Assembly (NCBI GenBank): GCA_024235095.1
Contig: JACKNC010000001.1
Location: 1,649,501-1,713,500, forward strand
Direction: 5' to 3'
DNA: 64,000 bases
Origin: Gammaproteobacteria bacterium
GTDB lineage: Bacteria > Pseudomonadota > Gammaproteobacteria > Competibacterales > Competibacteraceae
Part shown: positions 34,798 through 43,137 of the stretch, piece by piece
Numbering within the stretch: position 1 is the stretch's first letter
Layout of the letters: each line of letters begins with the position of its first letter
Notes under the pieces: generated by a model
Databases searched by the model: none
Told to the model about the DNA's origin: nothing
Seen by the model: the letters and a program-made list of their open reading frames with translations, nothing else
Translations under genes and position numbers: made by a program

Positions 34798-36507
34798 ATG
34801 TCCGTTGATCTTGGCGAACTGCTGGTTAACCACCAGAAACTGGCTGATACCGACCTGCAACGCGCCCGGCGCGTACAGGAAGGTACCGGCGAAAACCTGG
34901 ATACTCTTCTGCTCAAGCTGGGCTTGGTTTCCGAGCGTGATCTAGCCGAAGCGCTGGCGGCGCAACTCGGGTTGCCACTGGTGCGGCCTGCTGACTATCC
35001 TGATGCGCCAGCGATTAATGGCGCGGTCTCGCCACGCTTTCTCAAGGAGTCGCGCACGATCCCGTTGGCCGATGAAGAACAGGGATTAGTCGTAGCGATG
35101 GCCAATCCCACGGATGAATATGTGCTTTCGGCCTTGCGGCTGGCTACCGGCAAAACGATCTTGCCGCAAGTCGGCATTCCCTCGGAATTGGAAGTCGCTT
35201 TTGAACGGTTGTACGGCAGCGGACGTTCGGCGATGGGCCAAATCGTGGATTCCATCGGTCTGGCCGACGATCTTACCGACGAAGAACAGATTCAACATCT
35301 CAAGGACTTGGCCAGCGAAGCGCCGGTTATCCGCTTAGTGAATCTGATGATCGCCCGCGCGGTCGATTCAAGGGCTTCGGATATCCATATTGAACCCTTT
35401 GAGAACCGGCTCAAGGTGCGTTACCGGGTGGATGGCGTGTTGCGCGAGGTGGAATCGCCGCCGTCCCGGCTGTCAGCCGCCGTCATCTCCCGCATCAAGA
35501 TTATGGCCAAGTTGAACATCGCCGAACGGCGGTTGCCACAGGATGGGCGAATTCAACTGCGGGCGCAGGGCAAAGAGATTGATCTGCGCGTCTCCACCGT
35601 GCCAACCTTGTGGGGGGAAAGCGTGGTGATGCGTATTCTCGACAAGGCCAGCATGGTGCTGAACTTCGAGGCGCTCGGTTTCAGCCCGCGCACCCTCAAA
35701 CGCTTCCTGGACGTATTGATGATGCCGCATGGCATTATCGTGGTCACTGGCCCGACCGGAAGCGGCAAGACCACAACGCTGTATACCGCCTTGTTAACCT
35801 TGAACACCCCGGAGCGGAAAATTCTCACCGTCGAGGACCCGGTGGAATACCAACTGGAAGGCATCAACCAGATTCAGGTCAAGCCACAAATCAACTTAAC
35901 CTTTGCCAACGCTCTACGCTCCATCGTCCGCCAGGACCCCGATGTGATCATGATCGGCGAAATGCGCGACCTGGAAACGGCGGGCATTGCAGTGCAGTCG
36001 GCGCTGACGGGTCATTTGGTGCTGTCGACCCTGCATACCAATGATGCCGCTGGCGGCGTGACCCGGCTGCTAGACATGGGCGTGGACGATTATTTGCTGA
36101 CTTCGACGATCAACGGCATTCTGGCTCAGCGCCTGGTGCGATTGCTTTGCCTGCATTGCCGCGAACCTTATCCGGCTTTACCGGAACTGGTCGAGGAAAT
36201 GCGGTTGCAGCGGTTTGTTGAGACGGAGGACAGAGGGAGCGGCATCACCTTGTACAAGGCGGTTGGTTGCGAACAGTGCGGCGGAACCGGTTATCGGGGC
36301 CGGGCGGCGATCATGGAATTTCTGATCATGAGCGATCCCCTGCGGCGGCTGGTGCTGAAACATGCGGATGCGACGGTGCTGCAAGCCGAGGCTCAAAAAG
36401 AGGGTATGGACACCCTGTACGAGGATGGGTTGCGCAAGGTGGTTGCGGGTCACACAACCATTGAGGAAGTCCTGCGGGTCACGACGCAACAGGAACAGGA
36501 GGGCTGA
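34798..36507 (+). CDS. gspE: Type II secretion ATPase GspE
   Basis: GspE is the cytoplasmic hexameric ATPase that drives pseudopilus assembly. The 569-residue protein has an N-terminal domain (about 1-150) with LDTLLLKLGLVSERDLAEAL, a middle domain with RASDIHIEPFENRLKVRYRV, Walker A TGPTGSGKTTTLYTALLTLN near residue 325, the Asp box region ILTVEDPVEYQLEGINQIQV, Walker B region RQDPDVIMIGEMRDLETA, and the four-cysteine zinc motif (CLHC...CEQCGGTGYRGR). The gene order that follows (F to K, L, M, N, D) is that of the Xanthomonas xps system rather than the E. coli or Klebsiella C-to-O order. Confidence 0.97.
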   Translation: MSVDLGELLVNHQKLADTDLQRARRVQEGTGENLDTLLLKLGLVSERDLAEALAAQLGLPLVRPADYPDAPAINGAVSPRFLKESRTIPLADEEQGLVVAMANPTDEYVLSALRLATGKTILPQVGIPSELEVAFERLYGSGRSAMGQIVDSIGLADDLTDEEQIQHLKDLASEAPVIRLVNLMIARAVDSRASDIHIEPFENRLKVRYRVDGVLREVESPPSRLSAAVISRIKIMAKLNIAERRLPQDGRIQLRAQGKEIDLRVSTVPTLWGESVVMRILDKASMVLNFEALGFSPRTLKRFLDVLMMPHGIIVVTGPTGSGKTTTLYTALLTLNTPERKILTVEDPVEYQLEGINQIQVKPQINLTFANALRSIVRQDPDVIMIGEMRDLETAGIAVQSALTGHLVLSTLHTNDAAGGVTRLLDMGVDDYLLTSTINGILAQRLVRLLCLHCREPYPALPELVEEMRLQRFVETEDRGSGITLYKAVGCEQCGGTGYRGRAAIMEFLIMSDPLRRLVLKHADATVLQAEAQKEGMDTLYEDGLRKVVAGHTTIEEVLRVTTQQEQEG

Positions 36508-36508
36508 T

Positions 36509-37729
36509 ATGCCCCGCTATCGCTATGAAGCGGTGGACAATACCGGCGAAGTGTTGCGCGACGAGATCGAGGCGCCTACTCCGGAAGCAGCGATTGAGCG
36601 ACTGCGCGATCAGGGATTGTTGCCGTTATCGGTCAACGAGGCTAAGAGCGGCTTCCTGCGCGGTGGCCTCGGTCAGCCGTTGTTCAGCAAACGCCGGGCA
36701 CTCTCCCGCAAATCGATCATGCTGCTGACCCAACAATTGGCCAGCTTGCTTCATGCCGGTATGCCGCTGGATCGGGCGTTCACTATTCTGATCGGCGTGG
36801 CCGATGACGAACAGGCGCGAACCCTGTTGGAGCGAGTGCAAGAGAAGGTGCGCGGCGGCTCTTCGCTGGCCGATGCCTTGGAGGCGCAGGGCGCGTTCTC
36901 GCGCTTCTACTTGAACATGATCCGCGCTGGCGAAGCAGGCGGCGCGCTGGAAGTTGTGTTGAAACGACTGACCGAATTCCTGGAGCGGTCGCAGGCGCTG
37001 CGGGAAACCGTGACATCGGCGTTGATCTACCCAATGATTTTGCTGACGGTTTCGGCGTTATCGGTGATCATTCTACTGACCTTCGTGGTGCCGCAGTTCC
37101 AGCGACTGTTCGCTGACGCTGGCAAGGCGCTGCCGTTGGCGACGCAAATCGTGATCGCAGTTGGCGATGGCTTCCGTCATTACTGGTGGGCCGGGGCGCT
37201 GTTCATCATGCTGGCCGTGGCAGCGGTGCGCCGGCAATTGAACCAACCCGAGAGCCGCGCCCGCTGGGATCGCTGGCTATTGCGCCTGCCACTAGTGGGC
37301 GATCTGATCGGCAAGGTAGAAACCGCTCGACTGTCGCGGACCTTGGGAACCCTCCTCGGCAATGGGGTGTCGCTATTGAACGCGCTGACCATCGTCCGGG
37401 AAACGCTCAGCAATCAAGTGATGGCGACCGCGCTTGGTGAAGTCGCCGAACACGTCAAGACCGGAAGGGGACTGGCTGAACCGTTGCAGGATGCTGAGAG
37501 CTTTCCCAAACTGGCGGTGCAGATGATTCGGGTCGGCGAGGAAACCGGCCAATTACAGGAAATGCTGATCCAGATCGCCGATGCCTACGATGGAGAGGTG
37601 CAAACGGCAGTCAAGCGGTTGCTGACCCTGTTGGAGCCGGCCATGATTTTAGGACTGGGCGTGATCATCGCTGGCATTATCATGTCGATTCTGGTCGCAA
37701 TTCTCAGTTTGAATGAATTGGCTTTTTGA
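36509..37729 (+). CDS. gspF: Type II secretion inner-membrane platform protein GspF
   Basis: GspF is the polytopic platform protein that contacts the GspE ATPase and the growing pseudopilus. The 406-residue product starts MPRYRYEAVDNTGEVLRDE and has two similar GspF domains (about 70-195 and 275-395), with LLTQQLASLLHAGMPLDRAF and RLSRTLGTLLGNGVSLLNAL, and three membrane spans (about 170-190, 220-245, 375-400). AGGAGG lies just upstream of ATG 36509, immediately after the gspE stop; the longer frame overlapping gspE is not used. Confidence 0.96.
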   Translation: MPRYRYEAVDNTGEVLRDEIEAPTPEAAIERLRDQGLLPLSVNEAKSGFLRGGLGQPLFSKRRALSRKSIMLLTQQLASLLHAGMPLDRAFTILIGVADDEQARTLLERVQEKVRGGSSLADALEAQGAFSRFYLNMIRAGEAGGALEVVLKRLTEFLERSQALRETVTSALIYPMILLTVSALSVIILLTFVVPQFQRLFADAGKALPLATQIVIAVGDGFRHYWWAGALFIMLAVAAVRRQLNQPESRARWDRWLLRLPLVGDLIGKVETARLSRTLGTLLGNGVSLLNALTIVRETLSNQVMATALGEVAEHVKTGRGLAEPLQDAESFPKLAVQMIRVGEETGQLQEMLIQIADAYDGEVQTAVKRLLTLLEPAMILGLGVIIAGIIMSILVAILSLNELAF

Positions 37730-37739
37730 AAGGTATCTG

Positions 37740-38174
37740 ATGAAAAAAGAGAGTCTTAGCCGCTCGCGCGGTTTCACCCTGATTGAGTTGCTGGTCGTGT
37801 TGGTGATTCTGGGGCTATTGGCCGGGTTGGTGGGGCCACAGGTGATGAAATATCTGGGTGGCGCCAATACCAAGACCGCCAAGTTGCAAATTGAAGATTT
37901 CAGCACGGCGCTGGACGCTTTTCGACTGGACATGGGGCGCTATCCCACGACGAACGAAGGCTTGCAGGCGCTGGTTGTCCAACCACAGGGCGCGAACCAC
38001 TGGAACGGTCCCTACCTGCGCAAAAGCATTGTCCCCAAGGATCCCTGGGGCAATGATTATCAGTATCGCGCACCTGGTCAGCAGAGTGGCGGCGGTTTCG
38101 ATCTTTACTCGCTGGGCGCCGACAATGCTGAGGGTGGCGATGGCGAGAACCAGGATGTGGTCAGTTGGATGTGA
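37740..38174 (+). CDS. gspG: Major pseudopilin GspG
   Basis: GspG is the main subunit of the type II pseudopilus. The 144-residue prepilin has the peptidase site RSRG/FTLIELLVVLVILG with Glu at +5, a hydrophobic helix and the GspG marks RLDMGRYPTTNEGLQALV, LRKSIVPKDPWGNDYQYRAP and the calcium-site region DLYSLGADNAEGG. ATG at 37740 gives an 11-residue leader; the longer frame runs back into gspF. It is followed directly, with overlap, by gspH. Confidence 0.97.
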   Translation: MKKESLSRSRGFTLIELLVVLVILGLLAGLVGPQVMKYLGGANTKTAKLQIEDFSTALDAFRLDMGRYPTTNEGLQALVVQPQGANHWNGPYLRKSIVPKDPWGNDYQYRAPGQQSGGGFDLYSLGADNAEGGDGENQDVVSWM

Positions 38175-38743
38175 ATGAAGGAACGGCTCAACACCTCCCC
38201 CCTTTGAAAAAGGGGGGTCGGGGGGGATTGCGCACGGGCGACGCAGCCAAAATCCCCCCTAACCCCCCTTTGCTAAAGGGGGGGCTGAATGATGACCAGG
38301 GTTTTACTTTACTGGAAGTGTTGGTGGCGCTGGTGATTGGCGTATTGCTGGTCGCGCTGACGCCGCCCTTGCTGTCGGGGATGAGCGGCTCGACGGAACT
38401 GCGCAGCGCAGCGCGGCAATTGGCGGCTGGCTTGCGCAACGCTCGCAACGCCGCCATCACTCATCAGCGTGAAGCCGTGTTAACGCTGAATCTGGCGGAA
38501 CATCGCTTTGCGGTCAGTGGAGATACCCATGAGATCGCCTTGCCGAACAGCGTTGCCCTCCATCTTTATACTGCGCAATCCGAATTGCTTGATGGTGAGA
38601 GGGGCAACATCCGTTTTTTCTCGGATGGTAGTTCTACGGGCGGCGCTATCACGGTCAGCAGCACTAAACTGGCCTATCGAATCAACGTAGACTGGCTGAC
38701 CGGCGCGATTGCCATTGCTGAACAGGATGTGCAACCGCAATGA
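38165..38743 (+). CDS. gspH: Minor pseudopilin GspH with repeat-encoded leader
   Basis: GspH (about 190 residues here) is a minor pseudopilin; the prepilin site is DDQG/FTLLEVLVALVIGVLLV with Glu at +5. The normal leader would be 6-15 residues. Here the open frame upstream of the site is about 45 residues and runs through a GC-rich palindrome (38194-38287), read as LPPLKKGGRGGLRTG...KIPPNPPLLKGGL. The frame has no ATG: TTG 38165 and GTG 38171 are possible starts, or TTG codons inside the repeat. An ATG at 38175 is in another frame and hits a stop inside the repeat. Function of the mature protein is probably intact if initiation and peptidase cleavage still work. Overlaps gspG by 10 and gspI by 4 bases. 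Confidence 0.88.
   Translation: MDVNEGTAQHLPPLKKGGRGGLRTGDAAKIPPNPPLLKGGLNDDQGFTLLEVLVALVIGVLLVALTPPLLSGMSGSTELRSAARQLAAGLRNARNAAITHQREAVLTLNLAEHRFAVSGDTHEIALPNSVALHLYTAQSELLDGERGNIRFFSDGSSTGGAITVSSTKLAYRINVDWLTGAIAIAEQDVQPQ
38194..38287. repeat. GC-rich palindromic repeat, copy 1 (inside gspH leader)
   Basis: About 94 bp with long complementary ends: CCTCCCCCCTTTGAAAAAGG on the left, and on the right a CCCCCCTTTGCTAAAGGGGG stretch, with a central TCGGGGGGGATTGCGC...AAAATCCCCCC stem. The same element recurs at 39796-39929 and 43138-43240 with a variable central loop. It has no coding potential of its own and looks like a miniature palindromic element. Confidence 0.9.
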
Positions 38744-39147
38744 TCCCCGGTCGTCAGCACGGCTTTTCTCTGCTGGAAGTGCTGGTGGCCTTCGCCATTC
38801 TCAGCATTTCCCTAGGCGTATTGCTGCAAGTCTTCGCGACGGGCTTGCGCAATGCCGGCGTCGCTGATGACTATACCCGGGCGGTTTTGTACGCTGAGTC
38901 GATCCTGGCGGCTATCGGCCGGGAAGTTCCGCTGGCTGAAGGCGAGCATAGCGGCCCGGTCAATGAGCAGTTTTCCTGGCGCAGTGTGGTAAGCGCCTAT
39001 ACCGAAGGAATGCCGGAATCGGAACAACCTCGATTTCGGGCTTACCGAATCAGTGTCGAGGTGTACTGGCCGGGGTTGGTCCAGGATCGTTCAGTCGTAT
39101 TGGAGACCTTGCGACTGGCGCCGATTGAGCCACCGGGCCGGGGTTGA
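38740..39147 (+). CDS. gspI: Minor pseudopilin GspI
   Basis: GspI is the minor pseudopilin that nucleates the tip complex with GspJ and GspK. The 135-residue product starts MIPGRQHG/FSLLEVLVAFAI, a normal eight-residue leader with the cleavage Gly before Phe and Glu at +5. Further family features are the small C-terminal beta domain with SWRSVVSAYTEGMPES and YRISVEVYWPG. It overlaps gspH by four bases (ATGA) and is followed five bases later by gspJ. Confidence 0.93.
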   Translation: MIPGRQHGFSLLEVLVAFAILSISLGVLLQVFATGLRNAGVADDYTRAVLYAESILAAIGREVPLAEGEHSGPVNEQFSWRSVVSAYTEGMPESEQPRFRAYRISVEVYWPGLVQDRSVVLETLRLAPIEPPGRG

Positions 39148-39152
39148 AGATA

Positions 39153-39767
39153 ATGCCGCTCGCCACGCGCCAAACGGGCTTCACGCTGCTGGAACTGGTC
39201 GTCGCCATCACCTTGATGGGATTGGTGCTGGTGGTGCTCTATAGCGGCTTGCGGCTGGGGCTGAATGGCTGGGAGAGTGGCGAGCGACGCGCCGAAGCCA
39301 CTAACCGGTTGCGGCTGACCCAGGAATTCCTGCGTCGACAACTCATGCAGTCGATCACAGTTCGTCAAATCACCGAGGAGCGGAAAAGCGTTGTGGTGTT
39401 CACCGGGCAACCGGACAAAATTGAGTTTGTGGCGCCAATGCTGACTCAACTGGGTCAGGGCGGTTTGTATCGGGTGCGGGTTGAAGCCAGCGACCACCGG
39501 TTGTGGATTCGCTGGCGCCCCTATCTGTCGGACAATTCCGGCGCTGACAGGGGTTCTGATGTGGATAAGGAAACCGTGCTCCTGGAAGGGGTGACGGGTA
39601 TTGAATGGGCTTATTTCGGCACTGAACGGAATTATGATCCAGAACCGCCGCGCTGGCGTTCTGAATGGACGAGTTCCGAGCAACGCCCCCAGTTGGTGCG
39701 CCTGAATCTGAGCCTGACGGGCGAGTCCTGGCCGGACCTGGTCGTCGCTCTGACGGAGGCGCTTTAG
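39153..39767 (+). CDS. gspJ: Minor pseudopilin GspJ
   Basis: GspJ forms the pseudopilus tip with GspI and GspK. The 204-residue prepilin starts MPLATRQTG/FTLLELVVAITLMGLV. The mature part has RLRLTQEFLRRQLMQSI, then VVVFTGQPDKIEFVAP and GVTGIEWAYFG, typical of the GspJ beta domain. ATG at 39153 follows the gspI stop by five bases; a TTG three codons earlier overlaps that stop. gspK starts two bases after the gspJ stop. Confidence 0.94.
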   Translation: MPLATRQTGFTLLELVVAITLMGLVLVVLYSGLRLGLNGWESGERRAEATNRLRLTQEFLRRQLMQSITVRQITEERKSVVVFTGQPDKIEFVAPMLTQLGQGGLYRVRVEASDHRLWIRWRPYLSDNSGADRGSDVDKETVLLEGVTGIEWAYFGTERNYDPEPPRWRSEWTSSEQRPQLVRLNLSLTGESWPDLVVALTEAL

Positions 39768-39769
39768 TC

Positions 39770-40804
39770 ATGATGGATTGCACTGTAAGCATTCACCTCC
39801 CCCCTTTGAAAAATCTCCCCCGTTACCATCATCATCTCCCCCCTTTGAAAAAGGGGGGTCGGGGGGGATTGCGCATTGGCAACTCGCACAAAATCCCCCC
39901 TAGCCCCCCTTTGTTAAAGGGGGGGACTGAACGGATGCGCGGCATGGTATTGGTGATCGTCCTGTGGATTGTGACCCTGCTGACGGTGATGGCGGGCAGC
40001 TTTGCCTATTCGATGCGGGTTGAAACCCGCTTGGCGACCACCATGATCGAGCGCGCTCAGGCTCGGGCGCTCGCTGAGGCGGCGGCAACCTATGTGCTGG
40101 CTTGGCAACTGGATTTTGCAGCGCAGAAACAATGGCCGGCTAACGGGGATGTCCATGAGTGGGCGTTCGGCGGCAGCCGAGTGCGAATCAGCATTGAAGA
40201 TGCGGCTGGCCGAGTCAGTCTGAATAATGCCAATACCCTGTTGCTGAAGGAAACGTTGTTGGGAATCGGCGTAAACGAGGCGGATGTGGATCATCAGGTT
40301 GCCGCCATTGAAGACTGGCGCGATCCCGACGATCAGACGCGACCGGATGGCGCGGAAAGCGCTGAATATCGCGCTGCCGGGCGGCCTGGCCCCAAAAATG
40401 GCTCGTTCGACAGTCTTGAAGAATTACAACAGGTGCTGGGCATTGACCCGGAAACGGCCCGGCGCTTTGCCCGCGTAGCGACGGTCGATACCCGGATTTC
40501 CGGTATTAACCCAACGCTGGCGTCCATCGATGTGCTGCGCGCTACAACCGGACTCGACGAGAAAACCATTGCTGATTATGTCAACGCGCGCGCTCAGACC
40601 GCTCGCGAGGACGCTCCGCCGCCGCCACTGCCCGCAATGGATGGCCGCTCGTTCTTTTCCGGTAGCCGTTCGGGTGTTTATCATATCGCTGCCATGGTCG
40701 AGACCGAAACCGGAACAACGGTGCGTGTGGAAGCGGTCGCCTCAACCCAAAATCCACCGCCGGGACAGATGGTGCGATGGCTGTCCTGGCGACTGGCGCC
40801 CTGA
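39770..40804 (+). CDS. gspK: Minor pseudopilin GspK with repeat-encoded N-terminus
   Basis: GspK caps the pseudopilus tip; it is the largest pseudopilin and lacks Glu at +5. From ATG 39770 (GGAGG 10 bp upstream) the frame is 344 residues, but residues about 9-52 are translated palindromic repeat (LPPLKKGGRGGLRIG... KIPPSPPLLKGGT). A second in-frame ATG at 39935 begins MRG/MVLVIVLWIVTLL, a normal GspK start, giving 289 residues; the AAAGGGGGGG end of the repeat sits at a ribosome-binding distance. The mature part has VRISIEDAAGRVSLNNAN, the DWRDPDDQTRPDGAE insertion and ISGINPTLASIDVL typical of the family. Either start may be used. Confidence 0.9.
   Translation: MMDCTVSIHLPPLKNLPRYHHHLPPLKKGGRGGLRIGNSHKIPPSPPLLKGGTERMRGMVLVIVLWIVTLLTVMAGSFAYSMRVETRLATTMIERAQARALAEAAATYVLAWQLDFAAQKQWPANGDVHEWAFGGSRVRISIEDAAGRVSLNNANTLLLKETLLGIGVNEADVDHQVAAIEDWRDPDDQTRPDGAESAEYRAAGRPGPKNGSFDSLEELQQVLGIDPETARRFARVATVDTRISGINPTLASIDVLRATTGLDEKTIADYVNARAQTAREDAPPPPLPAMDGRSFFSGSRSGVYHIAAMVETETGTTVRVEAVASTQNPPPGQMVRWLSWRLAP
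39796..39929. repeat. GC-rich palindromic repeat, copy 2 with partial duplication (inside gspK)
   Basis: The full element is at 39836-39929; a 21-bp partial left end (CACCTCCCCCCTTTGAAAAA) is at 39795-39814, separated by a short CGTTACCATCATCAT spacer. The right end continues as GGGACTGAACGG, shared with copy 3 but not copy 1. The whole stretch stays open in the gspK frame. Confidence 0.9.
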
Positions 40805-40876
40805 CTAGGCAAATATGCTATGGCAACATCGAAACTTCCTGCTATTAACGGCCTTACCGCCATTTGATTGTGATCC

Positions 40877-41956
40877 GTGACTGCACTTTACCCGCAAATT
40901 CTGAAAAGTAACGTCCAATGGAGTCCGTTGACCCTCTGGCGTTGGTGGCGCGAGGGCTTATTGGGTTGGCTGCCACTGACGATTCGCAGGAAGCTTGCGG
41001 GTTCACAACGACAACTGATCATTGAACCCGACACCAATGGACTGGCATTATTTCGGCAGGAAAGGGACGAACGGGAGGAAGTAACCCGGCAACCCTGGGA
41101 ATCCTTGAGCCGGGAAACCCTGCGCAAGTTGGTGCGAACCGAACGGCCCACCGCCATCGTTTTGCGGATGCTGGCCAATCGGGCGCTAACCCGAGTGGTG
41201 ACGTTGCCCATCGCCGCTGCTGGCAACCTACGTCAAGTACTGGGTTACGACATGGACCGGTTAACGCCGTTCAGCGCCCAGCAATTGTATTACGATACCT
41301 TGATCCTTGAGCGTCAACCGGAGCAACGGCGAATTCGGGTCGAACTGTCCGCATTGCCGCGCGCGGAGGTGGATGCAACCCTGGAAGCATTGGCCGGACT
41401 CGGAGTAACGCCGGATATCGTCGATGTGGGCGGCGGTCGGAAGGGCATTAATCTGCTGCCCGTTGAAAAACGACCGCGCCGCGGCGTTTGGCCCCGGCGT
41501 CTGCGAAATAGCCTGGTGGTCGTCAGTCTGAGCCTGATGCTAGCTGCGGCCTTGTTGCCGTTGTGGCAGCAACGGACGTTGGTGATTCGCTTGCAAAAGC
41601 AGGTCGATATTTTGCAGCGGGATTCCAGCCAGGTGCTGGATTTGCGCGAACAACTGGAAAAAGCGGTTGAGTCATCCCGGTTTTTATTGCAAAAGAAGCA
41701 GAGCAGACCGCCGGTCATCGATTTGCTGCGTGAGCTGACCGTTCTTTTACCGGATAATACTTGGCTGGAGCGCTTACAAATTAATGGCGATGCGTTGCAA
41801 TTGATCGGTCAGTCATCGAGTGCGTCGGCGCTGGTCGGGTTAATCGACGAATCCAAATTACTGGGGGGCGTCGCTTTTACTTCCCCGGTCACCAATGATC
41901 GTCGGACAGGCAAGGAGCGTTTCGTGCTGAGCGCACAAGTGGTGTTGGAGCCTTGA
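40877..41956 (+). CDS. gspL: Type II secretion protein GspL (Xps-type, PilN-like domain)
   Basis: GspL links the GspE ATPase to the inner-membrane platform. The 359-residue protein has an N-terminal cytoplasmic region with an actin-like part (TRVVTLPIAAAGNLRQVLGY, then ERQPEQRRIRVELSALPRAE), one membrane segment near residues 210-230 (LVVVSLSLMLAAALLPLW) and a periplasmic ferredoxin-like domain with RELTVLLPDNTWLERL, resembling PilN. GTG at 40877 is the first start after an in-frame stop. The gap of 72 bp to gspK is the largest among the pseudopilin genes. Position before M and N matches xps. Confidence 0.85.
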   Translation: MTALYPQILKSNVQWSPLTLWRWWREGLLGWLPLTIRRKLAGSQRQLIIEPDTNGLALFRQERDEREEVTRQPWESLSRETLRKLVRTERPTAIVLRMLANRALTRVVTLPIAAAGNLRQVLGYDMDRLTPFSAQQLYYDTLILERQPEQRRIRVELSALPRAEVDATLEALAGLGVTPDIVDVGGGRKGINLLPVEKRPRRGVWPRRLRNSLVVVSLSLMLAAALLPLWQQRTLVIRLQKQVDILQRDSSQVLDLREQLEKAVESSRFLLQKKQSRPPVIDLLRELTVLLPDNTWLERLQINGDALQLIGQSSSASALVGLIDESKLLGGVAFTSPVTNDRRTGKERFVLSAQVVLEP

Positions 41957-42552
41957 TGAATCCCGTATCTTCTCCATCACTCGGCCATCGCTGGTTCGCC
42001 CTGCTTTTATTGGCGTTGGCGGTGGGCCTGTTCTATGTGGGCGTGGATCAACTATGGATGGGCCGATATCGCTATTATCAGGATAACGCTGAACGATTAA
42101 TGAGCCGCTTGCAGAACCTGGAACGGTTGGCCGCGGCCCGCCCGGAACTGGAAAAAGCGATTCAGGCTATTCGTAATGATCAACGCACTGCTGCTTATTT
42201 TCTCCCGCAAGCGGCGCCTGCGCTGGCCGCGGCGGATTTGCAACAGCGCGTCAAAAATCTGGTGGAAGGCGCGCAAGGCAGTTTGCTAAGCGTTCAAGCA
42301 TTACCGGTCATCGAGGAAGGCGGCATGGTGCGCGTAGCGGTCAGCGCTACGGTGCAGAGCGATGTGGAAGCGTTGCAAAAAGTGCTTCATAGTTTGGAAT
42401 CGCAAGTGCCGCTGCTGTTTGTCGATAACCTCCAGGTCACAGCGCGCCAATTTCGACCCCGGTTGCCCGATGGGAAAATCGCGCCTTACACGCGCGTACA
42501 ACTGAACAGTCAGATGGAAATATCCGGTTACCTGCGCAAGGAGCATGGCTAG
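41956..42552 (+). CDS. gspM: Type II secretion protein GspM (Xps-type)
   Basis: GspM is an inner-membrane partner of GspL. The 198-residue product has one membrane segment near residues 13-32 (FALLLLALAVGLFYVGVDQLW), a coiled-coil stretch (ERLMSRLQNLERLAAARPEL) and a periplasmic beta domain (LLSVQALPVIEEGGMVRVAV, then LLFVDNLQVTARQF). This fits the Xps/T2SSM_b type rather than the E. coli type. ATG 41956 overlaps the gspL stop by one base; the TTG three bases earlier is less likely. Confidence 0.85.
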   Translation: MNPVSSPSLGHRWFALLLLALAVGLFYVGVDQLWMGRYRYYQDNAERLMSRLQNLERLAAARPELEKAIQAIRNDQRTAAYFLPQAAPALAAADLQQRVKNLVEGAQGSLLSVQALPVIEEGGMVRVAVSATVQSDVEALQKVLHSLESQVPLLFVDNLQVTARQFRPRLPDGKIAPYTRVQLNSQMEISGYLRKEHG

Positions 42553-43122
42553 ATGTTCGCCAAGTGGGTAGGGCCGTTGTTTTGGCTGGCGATGGGCGCA
42601 GCGGCAGTAGGTGCGCTGTACATGGAATGGCGGCATCCGCCACGCCTGCCAACGCCGATTGTGGCCGATGCGCCGCCTGCGGTGACCGTTCCGCCGCCCA
42701 AGCCGTTTAAACCGCAACCCTTGGTTCACTACGCCGAGATCGTAGCGCGTCCGGTTTTTATCGACGCCCGCCGGCCAGAGGAGGATGAACCGCTCGAACC
42801 GCCGGCTGCGCCGCCGCCCGAACCTGACCATCCGCTTGATTTGATTGGCGTATTACTGGTTCCTGGGGCGGCGGCGGCGCTCCTGCGCCCCACCGAACCC
42901 AAGAATGCGCCAGTATTGCGCATCGCCCAAGGCGAAACGGTGGATGGTTGGCAGTTGCAGTCGGTAAGCGCGGATCGGGTGGTGCTGCGCAAAGGCCCAC
43001 AGGTTCGCGAGCTGGTGCTCAAACGCGAACCCTCTCCGCCACGACCGCCCACGCCGGGTCGGGTTATTCCACCACGAGGCCAACCTGTGGCCTCTCCGCC
43101 AAGGCCAGCGTCAAGGTCTTGA
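42553..43122 (+). CDS. gspN: Type II secretion protein GspN/GspC-like (XpsN-type)
   Basis: The 189-residue protein has a short cytoplasmic start, one membrane segment (about residues 5-24), a Pro-rich linker, and a small beta domain with DLIGVLLVPGAAAALLRP and APVLRIAQGETVDGWQLQSV, which resembles the HR domain of GspC. In Xanthomonas, XpsN plays the GspC-like role and binds the secretin XpsD. A Pro-rich tail (PSPPRPPTPGRVIPPRG) ends it. Start ATG is directly after the gspM stop. The next gene is the secretin gspD, but 148 bp with a palindromic repeat intervene. Confidence 0.83.
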   Translation: MFAKWVGPLFWLAMGAAAVGALYMEWRHPPRLPTPIVADAPPAVTVPPPKPFKPQPLVHYAEIVARPVFIDARRPEEDEPLEPPAAPPPEPDHPLDLIGVLLVPGAAAALLRPTEPKNAPVLRIAQGETVDGWQLQSVSADRVVLRKGPQVRELVLKREPSPPRPPTPGRVIPPRGQPVASPPRPASRS

Positions 43123-43137
43123 TAAGAAATAAGCGTT

